DNA of 54,671 nt, taken from NCBI GenBank assembly GCA_900316415.1, contig ONCV01000011.1, forward strand, positions 1 to 54,671. The letters run 5' to 3'. This DNA is from an uncultured Eubacteriales bacterium (lineage in GTDB: Bacteria; Bacillota; Clostridia; Christensenellales; Aristaeellaceae). The notes beneath the pieces are model-generated. The model was not told the origin of the DNA. It saw nothing but the letters and a program-made list of their open reading frames with translations, and searched no databases. A program made the translations under genes and the position numbers. Within the stretch, counting starts at the first letter, position 1. Every line of letters starts with the position of its first letter. Positions 36,410 through 45,120 of this stretch are shown here, piece after piece.

Positions 36410-36474
36410 GCCGGGATTTGTCCTTTTTCTGTTTTTTCGCCCCTTCCGGGCCTTCCCGGCGGCGCCGTCCGCGG

Positions 36475-36507
36475 AAAAAGCCCCGCTTTCCCGGGGGAAA
36501 GCGGGGC
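36475..36507 (-). terminator. Terminator of the rhamnose-type operon
   Basis: A 13-bp stem (GCCCCGCTTTCCC with its complement, two-base loop) ends in T5 on the minus strand, 18 bases past rhaD. Confidence 0.9.
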
Positions 36508-36524
36508 GGGGGTACCGAACGCGA

Positions 36525-37349
36525 TCAGTCCAGGAATTCCTCCCGCAGGGTGACGCCGAATTCCCGGGCGATGGCCCGCAGCCCGTCGTCCGTAATGGTC
36601 TGCAGTTCCGGCAGGCCGGTGCTCTTCTGCAGCACCCAGATCTGGGCGCTCTTCTCGATGGTGTGCATCAGGCCGAAGGTGATGTCGAAATCCGGGCCGG
36701 AAACGAAGAGCCCGTGCTGGGCCCAGACGGCCGCCTCAAACTCCTTCATCTTCTCGCAGGTGGCCAGGGCGATGTCCGCCCCGCCGGGCACCATCCACGG
36801 CACCACGCCCACGCCGCCGGGGAACACCACCGGGCATTCCGTGGCGCTCTTCCACAGGGCCCGGCTGAAATCCCGGTCCGTCAGGGGCAGCACGTACGTC
36901 ATGGCGATGACGTTGGGGGTATGGGCGTGATAGATCACCCGGGTCGCCCCGTTGGTGGCCGCCACGCGGACGGAATGGTTCATGAAATGGGTGGGGAACT
37001 CGCTGGTGGGCCGTCCGCCATTCTTCAGGCCCCAGCGGATCCGGTAGGAATCGCCCCGCTCATTGATTTCCACCACGCAGATGCTGTCCTCCGGATCCAG
37101 GGTCACGTTCCGGAAAAACTTGCCGCTGCCCGTGGCGATGAAGAATTCGCCCGCCAGGTTCGCGCCGGTGACGCCCATCGCCGTCCAGGGCCGGGGCTCC
37201 GCGTCGAAGAAGGGCTTCATTTCCGCCAGCTCCTCCGCCTTCACCCGGTAGGTCAGGTTGCCGCCGTTGCGCTCATGCCAGCCCTGCAGCCAGCCGTCGT
37301 CGCACATGCGGATATAGCGCTTCATGATCTCCAGATCCAGCATTCCCAT
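36525..37349 (-). CDS. rhaD: Rhamnulose-1-phosphate aldolase
   Basis: RhaD splits L-rhamnulose 1-phosphate into dihydroxyacetone phosphate and L-lactaldehyde. The 274-residue length equals the E. coli enzyme, and key residues fall at the same numbers: E117 (SEFPTH), zinc ligands H141 and H143 (YHAHT) and H212 (WAQHG). The N-terminal WHERNGGNLTYR and ATGSGKFFRN blocks also match. AGGAGG precedes the ATG. It follows the isomerase by 58 bases and ends the operon. Confidence 0.95.
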   Translation of the reverse strand: MGMLDLEIMKRYIRMCDDGWLQGWHERNGGNLTYRVKAEELAEMKPFFDAEPRPWTAMGVTGANLAGEFFIATGSGKFFRNVTLDPEDSICVVEINERGDSYRIRWGLKNGGRPTSEFPTHFMNHSVRVAATNGATRVIYHAHTPNVIAMTYVLPLTDRDFSRALWKSATECPVVFPGGVGVVPWMVPGGADIALATCEKMKEFEAAVWAQHGLFVSGPDFDITFGLMHTIEKSAQIWVLQKSTGLPELQTITDDGLRAIAREFGVTLREEFLD

Positions 37350-37407
37350 TTTCGTTTTCCTCCTTCATCTCCCGCGCCGGGGCTGTCCCGGCGCCGCGTA
37401 TTCCTTC

Positions 37408-38832
37408 TTACCGGGTGATCACGTCCACGGGGACGTTGAAGATCCGGGCCACCTTCAGGATGGTGTCGATATGCCGGCCCACGGCCGCGGCCATGTGGTG
37501 GGTGGGGCCCGCCTCGCTCCAGCGGTTGCAGAATTCCCGGGCGCTGATGGCGAAACGCATCCGCATGTTGGTGTCCCCGAACTCGAAGATCGGTCCCTCC
37601 TCATTGACGCCCTCGGCGACCACGAACTTGAAGTGCCCGTCCCGGTCCTGGGTGATGCCCAGGAAGGTGATGGGGCTGTTCGTCGGGGGATAGAACTGGG
37701 TCAGGTATCCGCCGCCGGTCTTCCCGTGGAACACGGGCACGATCTTCATGGAGGGCTTCCGGGCCTGGGAGATGTCCGCGTCCCCGGAGCCGGAATGCCC
37801 GATGATGCAGATGTCCTTGTCAAAGTCGATGGAATACATTTCGGAAAGCTGGCCCGTGCCCGCGATGACCTTCAGGATGCCCATGGCCATGGCCACCTTG
37901 ATGTCCCCCTCCACGGCGCAGGCGGTGCCCTGCTTGATCAGCATGGAGAAGGCGGGAATCAGCATGGAGTCCAGCTTCCCGGCCACGCCCTGGGCGAAGC
38001 CGTCATAGTGGGAGGCCACGAAGCCCAGCTGCTCGTCCTTCACCCACTGCTCGAAGGCCACCACGTATTTCGCCATGTCCCACACCGTCTCCACGGTGGC
38101 GCCGCCCTCGATGTCGAAGGTGTTCAGGATCTCCTCCGCCTTGGCGCGGATGGCGGCCTCGTCGGTGACGGGATCCGCGATGGCCCACATCTTCTCCCAG
38201 TCGAACTGCTTGGTGTACAGGCCCATCCGGTGATACAGGTTGGTCTCGTCGATGTACAGATCCATCATGCCGGGATAGGGCCGGCCGATCTGCGCGATGT
38301 TGGTGTAGCGGAAGCGGCGGCGCACCTGCGCGGCGCGGCACCAGTCCTCGATCTCCGCCTGCAGGGCCGGGTCTCCGCCCTCCTCGACGCCGGTGATCAC
38401 CGCGTGCCGCTTGCCGGCGCGCTCCAGGTCGGCCACCATCTCGCCCACCGCGCCGCAGGCATACAGGGTGCCCAGCCAGGTGGGGGTATCGGTGTTGGCG
38501 TAATCCGGCGCCTTCTTCTTCTGAACGTTCACCAGCACCACCGGCACGTCCAGATCCCGCACCGCGGGCAGCATGTTGTAGCTGGTGGCGTAGGTCAGCA
38601 GCTGCAGGATCACCAGGTCCACGTCCGCGGCGCGGAACTTGTCCCCCGCGGCCATGGCCATCTCCTTGGTGGTCACGATGCCTCCGTCGATCAGCTCCAC
38701 GCTGTCCGGAATGCGCTTTTTGAAGACCTCGTACTGTCCCTGGAATTCAGGCACCAGGGAAGGAAACTGGGGCAGGTACGCGCCCAGGGCGATGGCGAAG
38801 ACGCCCACCCGGGCCTTGGTGTTCACGAGCAT
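37408..38832 (-). CDS. L-arabinose/L-fucose isomerase-family protein
   Basis: This 474-residue protein fits the AraA/FucI-like isomerase group rather than classical RhaA. It has CAVEGDIKVAMAMGIL, which resembles the AraA EGD metal block, and AGPTHHM near 441-447, which resembles AGGAHHT of AraA. In the middle, GHSGSGDADI stands where AraA has HMLEVCPS, so one ligand may differ. Set between rhaB and rhaD, it probably makes the ketose for RhaB, perhaps L-rhamnulose, but the substrate is unproven. AAGGAGG precedes the ATG at 38832. A GC-rich imperfect hairpin lies in the 77-base gap before it. Confidence 0.82.
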   Translation of the reverse strand: MLVNTKARVGVFAIALGAYLPQFPSLVPEFQGQYEVFKKRIPDSVELIDGGIVTTKEMAMAAGDKFRAADVDLVILQLLTYATSYNMLPAVRDLDVPVVLVNVQKKKAPDYANTDTPTWLGTLYACGAVGEMVADLERAGKRHAVITGVEEGGDPALQAEIEDWCRAAQVRRRFRYTNIAQIGRPYPGMMDLYIDETNLYHRMGLYTKQFDWEKMWAIADPVTDEAAIRAKAEEILNTFDIEGGATVETVWDMAKYVVAFEQWVKDEQLGFVASHYDGFAQGVAGKLDSMLIPAFSMLIKQGTACAVEGDIKVAMAMGILKVIAGTGQLSEMYSIDFDKDICIIGHSGSGDADISQARKPSMKIVPVFHGKTGGGYLTQFYPPTNSPITFLGITQDRDGHFKFVVAEGVNEEGPIFEFGDTNMRMRFAISAREFCNRWSEAGPTHHMAAAVGRHIDTILKVARIFNVPVDVITR

Positions 38833-38909
38833 GGTTCCATCCTCCTTTTTTATGGGTACGCGGCCGGTCCGTCTCCGCGGGGAAGTCCCCTCCCCCGCGG
38901 GCCGCCGGG

Positions 38910-40184
38910 TCACCGCGCTGCTTTCTGCTGAATCCGCAGGTTGCCCAGCGCCGTCGCCTCGATGGGCAGGGCGATGACCTGCTTTCCGGTGGCTTCCTCC
39001 GTCAGGCGGTTCAGGAAGGCGTTCTTCGCCCCGCCGCCCACGATGTACAGCTTCTGATAGGTTCTGCCGGTATTGCGCTCCATTTCCTCAATGGCCTGCC
39101 GGTAGCCCTGGGCCAGGGAACGGTATGCGCAGCGGAAATAGCCGGCCGGGCATTTCGGCGGGTGCGGCAGCCGGGCGTCAAAGGCCGCCTTCATGCTTTC
39201 CGGGGCCAGGAAGATGGGATCGTTCACGTCCACCAGGTGGTCGAAGTGCTTTTCCTCCGCTTCCCTCGTGATTTCGTCCCACGGCTTCTCCGGGCACAGC
39301 TCCGCCCGCAGGCGGTTCACCAGCCACATGCCCATCAGGTTCTTCTGATACCGGTTGTATCCCACGCCGCCCTCGTTGCTGTAATTGGCGGCCTGGCTGC
39401 CCGCGTCCGTCAGGGGCCGGGGCGTCTTTACCCCCAGCAGGCTCCAGGTTCCGGAGGAGATGTACAGTTCGTTCCCCTCCATGGGAATGCCCTCCACGGC
39501 GCTGCCCGTGTCATGGGTGGCGCAGAGGATCACCTGCATGCCCTCGAAGGTTCCCAGCACCTCCCCCGGCTGCCGCAGCGCGGGGAACAGATGCCGGGGC
39601 AGGCCCAGCCGGTCCGCCAGCTCCAGGTCGTATTCCCCGGTCTCCGCGCTGACCAGCCCGCCGGTGGTGGCGTTCGTGTATTCATGCGCCTTCACGCCGC
39701 ACAGCTGATACATCAGCCAGCAGGGCAGCATCAGGAAATCCGTCACGCCCTCCAGCCGGCCCGCCTCCCGGTCCGCCGCCAGCTGGTAGACCGTATTGAA
39801 GGGCTGGAACTGGATCCCCGTGCGCCGGTAAAGCTCCGAAAAGGGCACCCGCTCATGCACCCGGGGAATGACCGCTTCCGTCCGCCCGTCCCGGTAGGCA
39901 TAGCAGGGCCGCACGGACTGGTCGCCCTTCATCAGCACATAGTCCACCCCCCAGGTGTCCACCGAGAGGCTGACGATCTCCGGATACCGCTCCCTGGCCT
40001 TCCGGATGCCCTCCCGGACGTATCCCAGCAGGGCGTCCAGGTCCCAGACCAGGTGCCCGTCCTCCTCCTTCACGCCGTTGGGAAAGCGGAAGACCTCCTC
40101 GGTCTGCAACTGTCCGTTCTCCTCCCAGCCGACGATATGCCGCCCGCTGGAGGCCCCGATATCCACCGCCAGATATCTCTTCAC
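38910..40184 (-). CDS. rhaB: Rhamnulokinase, C-terminally short
   Basis: RhaB phosphorylates L-rhamnulose. The FGGY kinase blocks are clear: AVDIGASSGRH, SVDTWGVDYVL, AYRDGRTE, FNTVYQLAA, YTNATT, SSGTWSLLG and VGGGAKNAFLN. The protein has 424 residues and stops eight residues after ATALGNL, whereas E. coli RhaB (489) continues for about 55-65 more. No continuation is seen in another frame in the 77 bases that follow. The start is GTG at 40184 behind AAGGAG; a GTG two codons earlier is too near the site. It heads the operon. Confidence 0.9.
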   Translation of the reverse strand: MKRYLAVDIGASSGRHIVGWEENGQLQTEEVFRFPNGVKEEDGHLVWDLDALLGYVREGIRKARERYPEIVSLSVDTWGVDYVLMKGDQSVRPCYAYRDGRTEAVIPRVHERVPFSELYRRTGIQFQPFNTVYQLAADREAGRLEGVTDFLMLPCWLMYQLCGVKAHEYTNATTGGLVSAETGEYDLELADRLGLPRHLFPALRQPGEVLGTFEGMQVILCATHDTGSAVEGIPMEGNELYISSGTWSLLGVKTPRPLTDAGSQAANYSNEGGVGYNRYQKNLMGMWLVNRLRAELCPEKPWDEITREAEEKHFDHLVDVNDPIFLAPESMKAAFDARLPHPPKCPAGYFRCAYRSLAQGYRQAIEEMERNTGRTYQKLYIVGGGAKNAFLNRLTEEATGKQVIALPIEATALGNLRIQQKAAR

Positions 40185-40264
40185 CCGCACCGCTCCTTTT
40201 TCCGGCCGGATCTCCTCCCGGGGGAAGGAGTTTCCTCCGTTTTCTGTTTGCCTTTTCCGCCTGT

Positions 40265-40294
40265 ATCTTATCACAGGTCCGCGGGGCTTGTCCA
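40265..40294 (-). promoter_or_regulatory. Candidate promoter of the rhaB operon
   Basis: TGGACA, an 18-base spacer and an extended -10 (TGA-TAAGAT) lie about 80 bases before the rhaB GTG on the minus strand. Confidence 0.55.
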
Positions 40295-40311
40295 TGAAAA
40301 ATCCGGGCGGA

Positions 40312-41202
40312 TCAGAATTCCATTTTCATCTGCTCCCCGGCCTCCCCGTTCTCCGGCGGATCCGCCTCCGGAACCCCATCCTCCGGCCGCTCCGGCTCCT
40401 CCGTCCAATCCGGCGGCGCGGGCCGCTCCGGCTGCGCCTGTCGCTCCGGCGCCCGGGCGGCCACCCGGGCCGGCTCTCCCGTCCGTCTCCGGGCGGCGGG
40501 CTTCTTCTCCGCCGGGGTCCGGAGATGCTCCGGCAGCTCCACCGTCTTTTTCCGTCCCAGCTTCTCCCGGACGTAGGACAGGGCGTCCTCCCAGGAGAAG
40601 GGCGTGCACCGCACCGGAATCCGCAGCCACCAGGCCGGCGCGTAAAAGAGCAGGTAGCACTTCTCGGGCCAGAGCTGCACCCGGGCCACGTCCTTCCAGG
40701 CCAGATCCCGCTCCTCCAGCCGCAGCACCGGATGCTCCGCCTCCGGGTCCAGCCGGTTCAGCAGCGCCGGGGATTTTCCCCGCGCCAGCAGCTTCCGGGC
40801 ATTGGGCTCCGGCAGATACCGGGTTACGTGAACGCCCCGGCTGTCCACCACGTAGTCCATCAGCTCCTTCCCCTGCAGCAGCAGCACCGCCAGCACCAGC
40901 AGCACCATCGCGCCCAGCAGGGCGAGCACCGTCAGGGGAAAGGCGCCGCGGAAGAGCCGCTCCACCGCCTCCGCGCCACCGGTCAGCCCCTCCAGCACCA
41001 GCGCCAGGATCAGCACCGCCCCGGCCGCGGGCACCAGCCAGCGCATGACCGCGTTCCAGCACATCCAGTCCGCCGCGGGCCGGCGCTCCACCACCCAGGC
41101 CGCGTGGGTCGCCGTCCGGGCCAGCTTCGTGCCGCAGATCGGGCAGATATCCCCCGGGGGAACCTCCCGGTTGCATTTTTTACAATAGGCCGTCCGTGCC
41201 AT
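40312..41202 (-). CDS. Membrane protein with N-terminal zinc ribbon
   Basis: This 296-residue protein starts with a zinc ribbon (CKKCN and CPICG, residues 8-23), then has two membrane segments (about 50-115), a basic-patterned PH-like region containing KDVARVQLWPEKCYLLFY, and a proline/glutamate/arginine-rich disordered tail. No known name fits. Its ATG lies 23 bases inside the upstream decarboxylase gene, so it is read in another frame by coupled translation. It may be a small sensor or membrane regulator; function unknown. Confidence 0.7.
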   Translation of the reverse strand: MARTAYCKKCNREVPPGDICPICGTKLARTATHAAWVVERRPAADWMCWNAVMRWLVPAAGAVLILALVLEGLTGGAEAVERLFRGAFPLTVLALLGAMVLLVLAVLLLQGKELMDYVVDSRGVHVTRYLPEPNARKLLARGKSPALLNRLDPEAEHPVLRLEERDLAWKDVARVQLWPEKCYLLFYAPAWWLRIPVRCTPFSWEDALSYVREKLGRKKTVELPEHLRTPAEKKPAARRRTGEPARVAARAPERQAQPERPAPPDWTEEPERPEDGVPEADPPENGEAGEQMKMEF

Positions 41203-42571
41203 CTGTTTCTCTCCGTCCTCCCTCCGCTCCGCTTTCCCTCACGCAGGAAACGGAGCGGATTCCGTAATAGGCAAAGCAGCGAAGGGCTTCCTCCCCGATG
41301 CGCTCCCCGCTCACCAGGATCGGCACCGCCGGCGGGCAGCTGACGCAGGGATCCGCCAGGATCCGGCCCCGGGCCTCCTCCGCGGGAATCCGCTCCGCCG
41401 GAGCCAGCAGGGCTTCGGCCAGGGGCATCGCCGGCGCCGGCGCCGGCAGGGAGGGTCTCGCCTCCGGCAGGGGCTCCCGCCGGGGAATCCGGCCCAGGGC
41501 CTCCTCCAGCCGCGTGAGCCCCGCCTCCCCCGTGGCCGGGGTCAGCATCATCACCAGCTCATCCGGGTCGGAAAATTCGCATTCGATTCCCTGCCGCCGC
41601 AGCAGGGCGTGGAGATCATCCCCCGTGTATCCCCGGGATCGGGGCTCCAGGGTGATCTTCAGCGGCTCCGTCCCCGCCAGCCGGTACCCCCTTGCCCGCA
41701 GCCGGTCCTTCAGCGCCTCCGTCCGGTCCGCGAAATCGGCCAGCTGCCGCCGGTAATCCCCCGCCAGCAGGGCGTTGCACCGGTCCAGGCTCTGCAGGAT
41801 CAGCCAGGAGGGGCTGGTGGACGCGAAGAGGGCCATGGCCCCCTCCGCCTGCTCCGCGAAGAAGGGATCCGCCTCCCGGGAAATCTGCAGATACGCCCCG
41901 CCCGTCAGCACCGGCAGGGTCTTGTGGGCGGAATCGCAGGTCATGTCCGCCCCCAGGGTCAGCGGGTGCGCGTCCTCCGGCAGGAAGCGCAGATAGGCGC
42001 CGTGGGCGTTGTCCACCAGCAGGGGGACGCCCGCCCCCCGGCAGACCCGCGCCAGCTCCCGGATGTCCGCCCGGTTTCCCAGATAGTCCGGGCTGGTCAG
42101 ATACACCGCCGCGGGCGGATCCGCCTCCCGCGCCAGCGCCGCCCGCAGCTCCGCCCCGGAGAGCCGGCAGGTCAGCAGATCCTCCCCCCGCAGCCAGGAA
42201 ACCTCCATGCCCAGCACCCCCGCGGCGAACAGAAAGCTGCGGTGGGCGTTCCGGCCCGCCAGAATCCGGGGCCGGATCCCCCGCAGCGCCGCCCGCTTCC
42301 GGACCAGGCACAGCATCGCCCGGATGCACAGGGAGGAACCCTCCGCCGAATAAACCGTCCGCCCCGCGCCGAAGATCCGGGCCGCGATGTCCTCGCTTTC
42401 CCGGACGATTCCCTCCGCGGGATACAGGGGCGGCAGGCCCTGCACCTCCGTCAGATCCAGCGCTTCCGTTTCGCCCGCGCCCTTGTGCCCGGGCATATGC
42501 AGCCGCAGGACGTTCCGATCCCGGTACGCCCGGATGAAATCCCATAGGGGCGTCCCGACCGCTTTCTCCAT
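41180..42571 (-). CDS. Orn/Lys/Arg decarboxylase-family PLP protein (YaaO type)
   Basis: This 463-residue fold type I PLP enzyme belongs to the short Orn/Lys/Arg decarboxylase group. LRLHMPGHKG (23-31), PLLVDNAHGAY (PLP-binding aspartate near 187) and CDSAHKTLPVLTGGAY (PLP lysine K217) are conserved. Family members decarboxylate arginine or lysine. The exact amino acid is not readable. GGGGAGG precedes the ATG. It overlaps the zinc-ribbon gene by 23 bases. Confidence 0.88.
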   Translation of the reverse strand: MEKAVGTPLWDFIRAYRDRNVLRLHMPGHKGAGETEALDLTEVQGLPPLYPAEGIVRESEDIAARIFGAGRTVYSAEGSSLCIRAMLCLVRKRAALRGIRPRILAGRNAHRSFLFAAGVLGMEVSWLRGEDLLTCRLSGAELRAALAREADPPAAVYLTSPDYLGNRADIRELARVCRGAGVPLLVDNAHGAYLRFLPEDAHPLTLGADMTCDSAHKTLPVLTGGAYLQISREADPFFAEQAEGAMALFASTSPSWLILQSLDRCNALLAGDYRRQLADFADRTEALKDRLRARGYRLAGTEPLKITLEPRSRGYTGDDLHALLRRQGIECEFSDPDELVMMLTPATGEAGLTRLEEALGRIPRREPLPEARPSLPAPAPAMPLAEALLAPAERIPAEEARGRILADPCVSCPPAVPILVSGERIGEEALRCFAYYGIRSVSCVRESGAEGGRRETDGTDGLL

Positions 42572-42604
42572 CCCGCCGTCCTCCCCTCTTTCTGTTCCTG
42601 TCCG

Positions 42605-42633
42605 ATTATAGCCGCGAACCGGCTCCGCCGCAA
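42605..42633 (-). promoter_or_regulatory. Promoter of the decarboxylase operon
   Basis: TTGCGG, a 17-base spacer and a perfect TATAAT on the minus strand, with the -10 about 34 bases before the ATG. Confidence 0.75.
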
Positions 42634-42653
42634 GCGGTCCGCGCCCCCCGGGC

Positions 42654-42682
42654 TTGATCTTCCTCCGGCGCCGGAGTACAAT
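42654..42682 (+). promoter_or_regulatory. Promoter of the sirtuin gene
   Basis: TTGATC, a 17-base spacer and TACAAT on the plus strand, back to back with the decarboxylase promoter. Confidence 0.75.
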
Positions 42683-42767
42683 GGATGCATCATGATTCCG
42701 GCCTTCCGGCGGCGCCGCGTCCCGGCCCGCCCGCCGGAGCCGGTCATCCGGAAAGGAGCGGATCCGA

Positions 42768-43487
42768 ATGGCATACGAAGAGCTTCAGAAAATGGTGGAC
42801 GAAAGCCGCGCCATCGTCTTTTTCGGCGGCGCCGGCGTTTCCACGGAAAGCGGCATTCCCGACTTCCGCAGCGTGGACGGCCTGTATCACCAGAAATTCG
42901 ACTGGCCGCCGGAGGAGATCCTGAGCCATACCTTTTTCGTCCGTCACACGAAGGAATTTTACCGGTTTTACCGGGACCGGATGCTGGCCCTGGACGCGAA
43001 GCCCAACGCCGCGCACCGGAAGCTGGCCCAGTGGGAGCAGGAGGGCAGGCTTCTCGCCGTCGTGACGCAGAACATCGACGGGCTCCACAGCGCGGCGGGC
43101 AGCCGCCGGGTCTTCGAGCTGCACGGCAGCGTGCACCGGAATTACTGCACGGCCTGCGGCAGGAGCTTCCCCGCGGAGTACATCCGGGACGCGAAGGAGG
43201 AGATCCCCCGCTGCGACGCCTGCGGCGGGCTGATCAAGCCGGACGTGGTGCTCTATGAGGAGGGGCTGGATCAGGGCATCCTGGAGGGGGCGGTTTCCGC
43301 CATCCGCCAGGCGGATCTGATGATCGTCGCGGGAACCAGCCTGACCGTCTATCCCGCCGCCGGCCTGGTGAACTATTTCCGGGGCCGCCATCTGGTGCTG
43401 ATCAACCGGGATGCCACCGCCATGGACGGCAGCGCGGACCTGGTGATTCATGACAAGGTCGGTCAGGTGCTGAGCAGCCTGACCTGA
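42768..43487 (+). CDS. cobB: NAD-dependent protein deacylase (sirtuin)
   Basis: The 239-residue sirtuin removes acyl groups from lysines with NAD. GAGVSTESGIPDFR (21-34), TQNID (100-104) and the catalytic histidine H119 in ELHGSVH are present, as are zinc cysteines 127, 130, 149 and 152. Typical sirtuin residues after that are VVLYEEGLD and GTSLTVYPA. The ATG follows AAAGGAG. It stands alone between divergent and convergent neighbours. Confidence 0.95.
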   Translation: MAYEELQKMVDESRAIVFFGGAGVSTESGIPDFRSVDGLYHQKFDWPPEEILSHTFFVRHTKEFYRFYRDRMLALDAKPNAAHRKLAQWEQEGRLLAVVTQNIDGLHSAAGSRRVFELHGSVHRNYCTACGRSFPAEYIRDAKEEIPRCDACGGLIKPDVVLYEEGLDQGILEGAVSAIRQADLMIVAGTSLTVYPAAGLVNYFRGRHLVLINRDATAMDGSADLVIHDKVGQVLSSLT

Positions 43488-43517
43488 AAAAAACAGGGAA
43501 TCCTCCGCGGATTCCCT
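43487..43517 (-). terminator. Terminator of the RsuA-type operon
   Basis: AGGGAATCC and GGATTCCCT form a 9-bp stem with a five-base loop and T7 on the minus strand. Its T-run abuts the sirtuin stop codon. Confidence 0.85.
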
Positions 43518-43523
43518 CCCGCC

Positions 43524-43542
43524 CCGCCCGGGCGGTTTTTTT
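43524..43542 (+). terminator. Terminator of the sirtuin gene
   Basis: CCGCCCGGGCGG is followed by T7 on the plus strand. The palindrome has no spare loop bases, so the true stem must be shorter. Confidence 0.65.
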
Positions 43543-44269
43543 ATTCCATGCCCGCGGCGTCCCGGAGCGCCTGAAGCTCCTCCGGCTTCAGCTCCCGCCA
43601 CGCGCCTTCCGGCAGGTCCTCCGGCAGCGTCAGGGGCCCGAAGCGGATCCGGCGCAGGGTGCGCACCCCGTGCCCGACGGCGGAAAACATCCGCTTCACC
43701 TGGTGGAATTTCCCCTCCGAAACGGTCACCCGGCCCAGGGAGCCCTCCTCCCCGGCCCGCAGGATCTCCAGCTTCGCCGGCAGCGCCGTGAAGTCGGAGA
43801 GCTCCAGCCCGGCGGCGAAGGCTTCGATCTCCCGCTCCGTCAGCCTGCCGTCCACCTCCGCCTCGTACACCTTGTCCACATGCCGCCCCGGGGAGAGCAG
43901 CCGGTGGTTCATTTCCCCGTCGCAGGTCAGGATCAGCAGCCCGGTGGTGTCCCGGTCCAGCCGGCCCACCGGCATGCAGCCGATGCTGCCGTACACCGGG
44001 GGCAGCAGATCCATGACCGTGGGCTGCCGGGAATCCCGCGCGGCGGTCAGCAGCCCCGCGGGCTTGTGGAGCATCGCGTGGCGGACCGTGCGCCCGTCCA
44101 GCTCCTCCCCCCGGACCCGCAGGGAATCCGTCTCCGTCTCCGCGCTTTCCCCCGGATCCCGGATCGTCCGCCCGTTCACCTGAACCAGGCCGCTCCGGAT
44201 CAATCGCTTCGTCTCGCTGCGGCTGCAGACGCCGAGGGTCGTCAGCCACCGGTCCGCCCGCATCCTCAT
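43541..44269 (-). CDS. rRNA pseudouridine synthase of the RsuA/RluB group
   Basis: This 242-residue enzyme has an S4 RNA-binding domain (MRADRWLTTLGVCSRSE to about 60) and a pseudouridine synthase domain with GRLDRDTTGLLI, where D105 is the catalytic aspartate. KVYEAEV and GKFHQVKRMF are family blocks. Whether it modifies 16S or 23S cannot be told. The ATG overlaps the stop of the upstream membrane protein (ATGA). Confidence 0.92.
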   Translation of the reverse strand: MRMRADRWLTTLGVCSRSETKRLIRSGLVQVNGRTIRDPGESAETETDSLRVRGEELDGRTVRHAMLHKPAGLLTAARDSRQPTVMDLLPPVYGSIGCMPVGRLDRDTTGLLILTCDGEMNHRLLSPGRHVDKVYEAEVDGRLTEREIEAFAAGLELSDFTALPAKLEILRAGEEGSLGRVTVSEGKFHQVKRMFSAVGHGVRTLRRIRFGPLTLPEDLPEGAWRELKPEELQALRDAAGME

Positions 44270-45102
44270 GCCTTCCGTCCGTCCTCCCCGAGCCCGGAGA
44301 CCAGCGCGGCGGGAAGCAGGCTGCGCAGGGGCAGCAGGGGCAGCGTCAGCAGGGCGCCCGCCGCCAGGATCAGCAGCGTTCCCCGGGTGGCCGGCAGGCT
44401 CACCGTGCCCATCAGCAGGCCGTTCAGATCCCGCAGCACGGGCAGGTAGCGGGCCACCGCCGCCACGATAGCCAGGACCATCGGCAGCACCGTCACCAGG
44501 GAGGCCAGCCAGGCCAGCACCACCTTTCCGTGGTGTCCCCGGACCCGGCGGGGATCCCCCTGGGCCCAGGCGTGCCGCGCGCCGCTGTGGAAGGCGCAGC
44601 CGAACATCAGCACCAGCAGCGTGCCGACCGTGATCAGCACCAGCACCCGGATGCCCCGGATCTGGTCGCCCCCGCCCAGGTCATTGCGGATCATGCGGTA
44701 GACGGTCAGCCCGTCCACCTCCCCGGCGAAATGATTCCGGAAGATCACCGCCAGCGCGATCAGCGGCGCCGCCCACAGCAGCAGGAAGCCCGCCCGCTTC
44801 AGCCCGCAGAGCAGTTTCTTCCCGTAGTCCGCGCCCTCGATCAGCCGGGGGCTGCCCAGCCCTCCTCCCGCCAGCGCCGCCGCCATGTCCCGGGCCGCGT
44901 TCATCCGCGCAGGCAGCATCATGAGCAGCCACAGCGGCACGCAGAGCAGGGCCCCCGCCGCCAGGCGCCCGTTCGTCAGAAAGAGCAGCGGCGCCAGGCA
45001 GATCAGGGTCAGGCAGGCCTCCGTCAGCAGAAATTTCATCGTCCCCCCGAAGGACGCGGTATACGCCCTCCAGGCCCTTCCCATCGCGGTGGAAATCTTC
45101 AT
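44266..45102 (-). CDS. Polytopic membrane protein of unknown function
   Basis: This 278-residue protein has about six hydrophobic segments and an amphipathic N-terminus (KISTAMGRAWRAYTASFGG). The paired pattern of long loops and TM helices resembles uncharacterised DUF975-like membrane proteins of Firmicutes, but I cannot fix a family. AAAGGAGA precedes the ATG. It lies 18 bases after tex and is coupled to the pseudouridine synthase. Confidence 0.7.
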   Translation of the reverse strand: MKISTAMGRAWRAYTASFGGTMKFLLTEACLTLICLAPLLFLTNGRLAAGALLCVPLWLLMMLPARMNAARDMAAALAGGGLGSPRLIEGADYGKKLLCGLKRAGFLLLWAAPLIALAVIFRNHFAGEVDGLTVYRMIRNDLGGGDQIRGIRVLVLITVGTLLVLMFGCAFHSGARHAWAQGDPRRVRGHHGKVVLAWLASLVTVLPMVLAIVAAVARYLPVLRDLNGLLMGTVSLPATRGTLLILAAGALLTLPLLPLRSLLPAALVSGLGEDGRKA

Positions 45103-45120
45103 CGGCCGATTCTCCTTTGC

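Noticed and set aside
38833..38909. A frameshifted remainder of RhaB in the gap
   Set aside because: No frame gives the expected helix after ATALGNL. The gap holds only a GC-rich imperfect hairpin and the ribosome site of the next gene.
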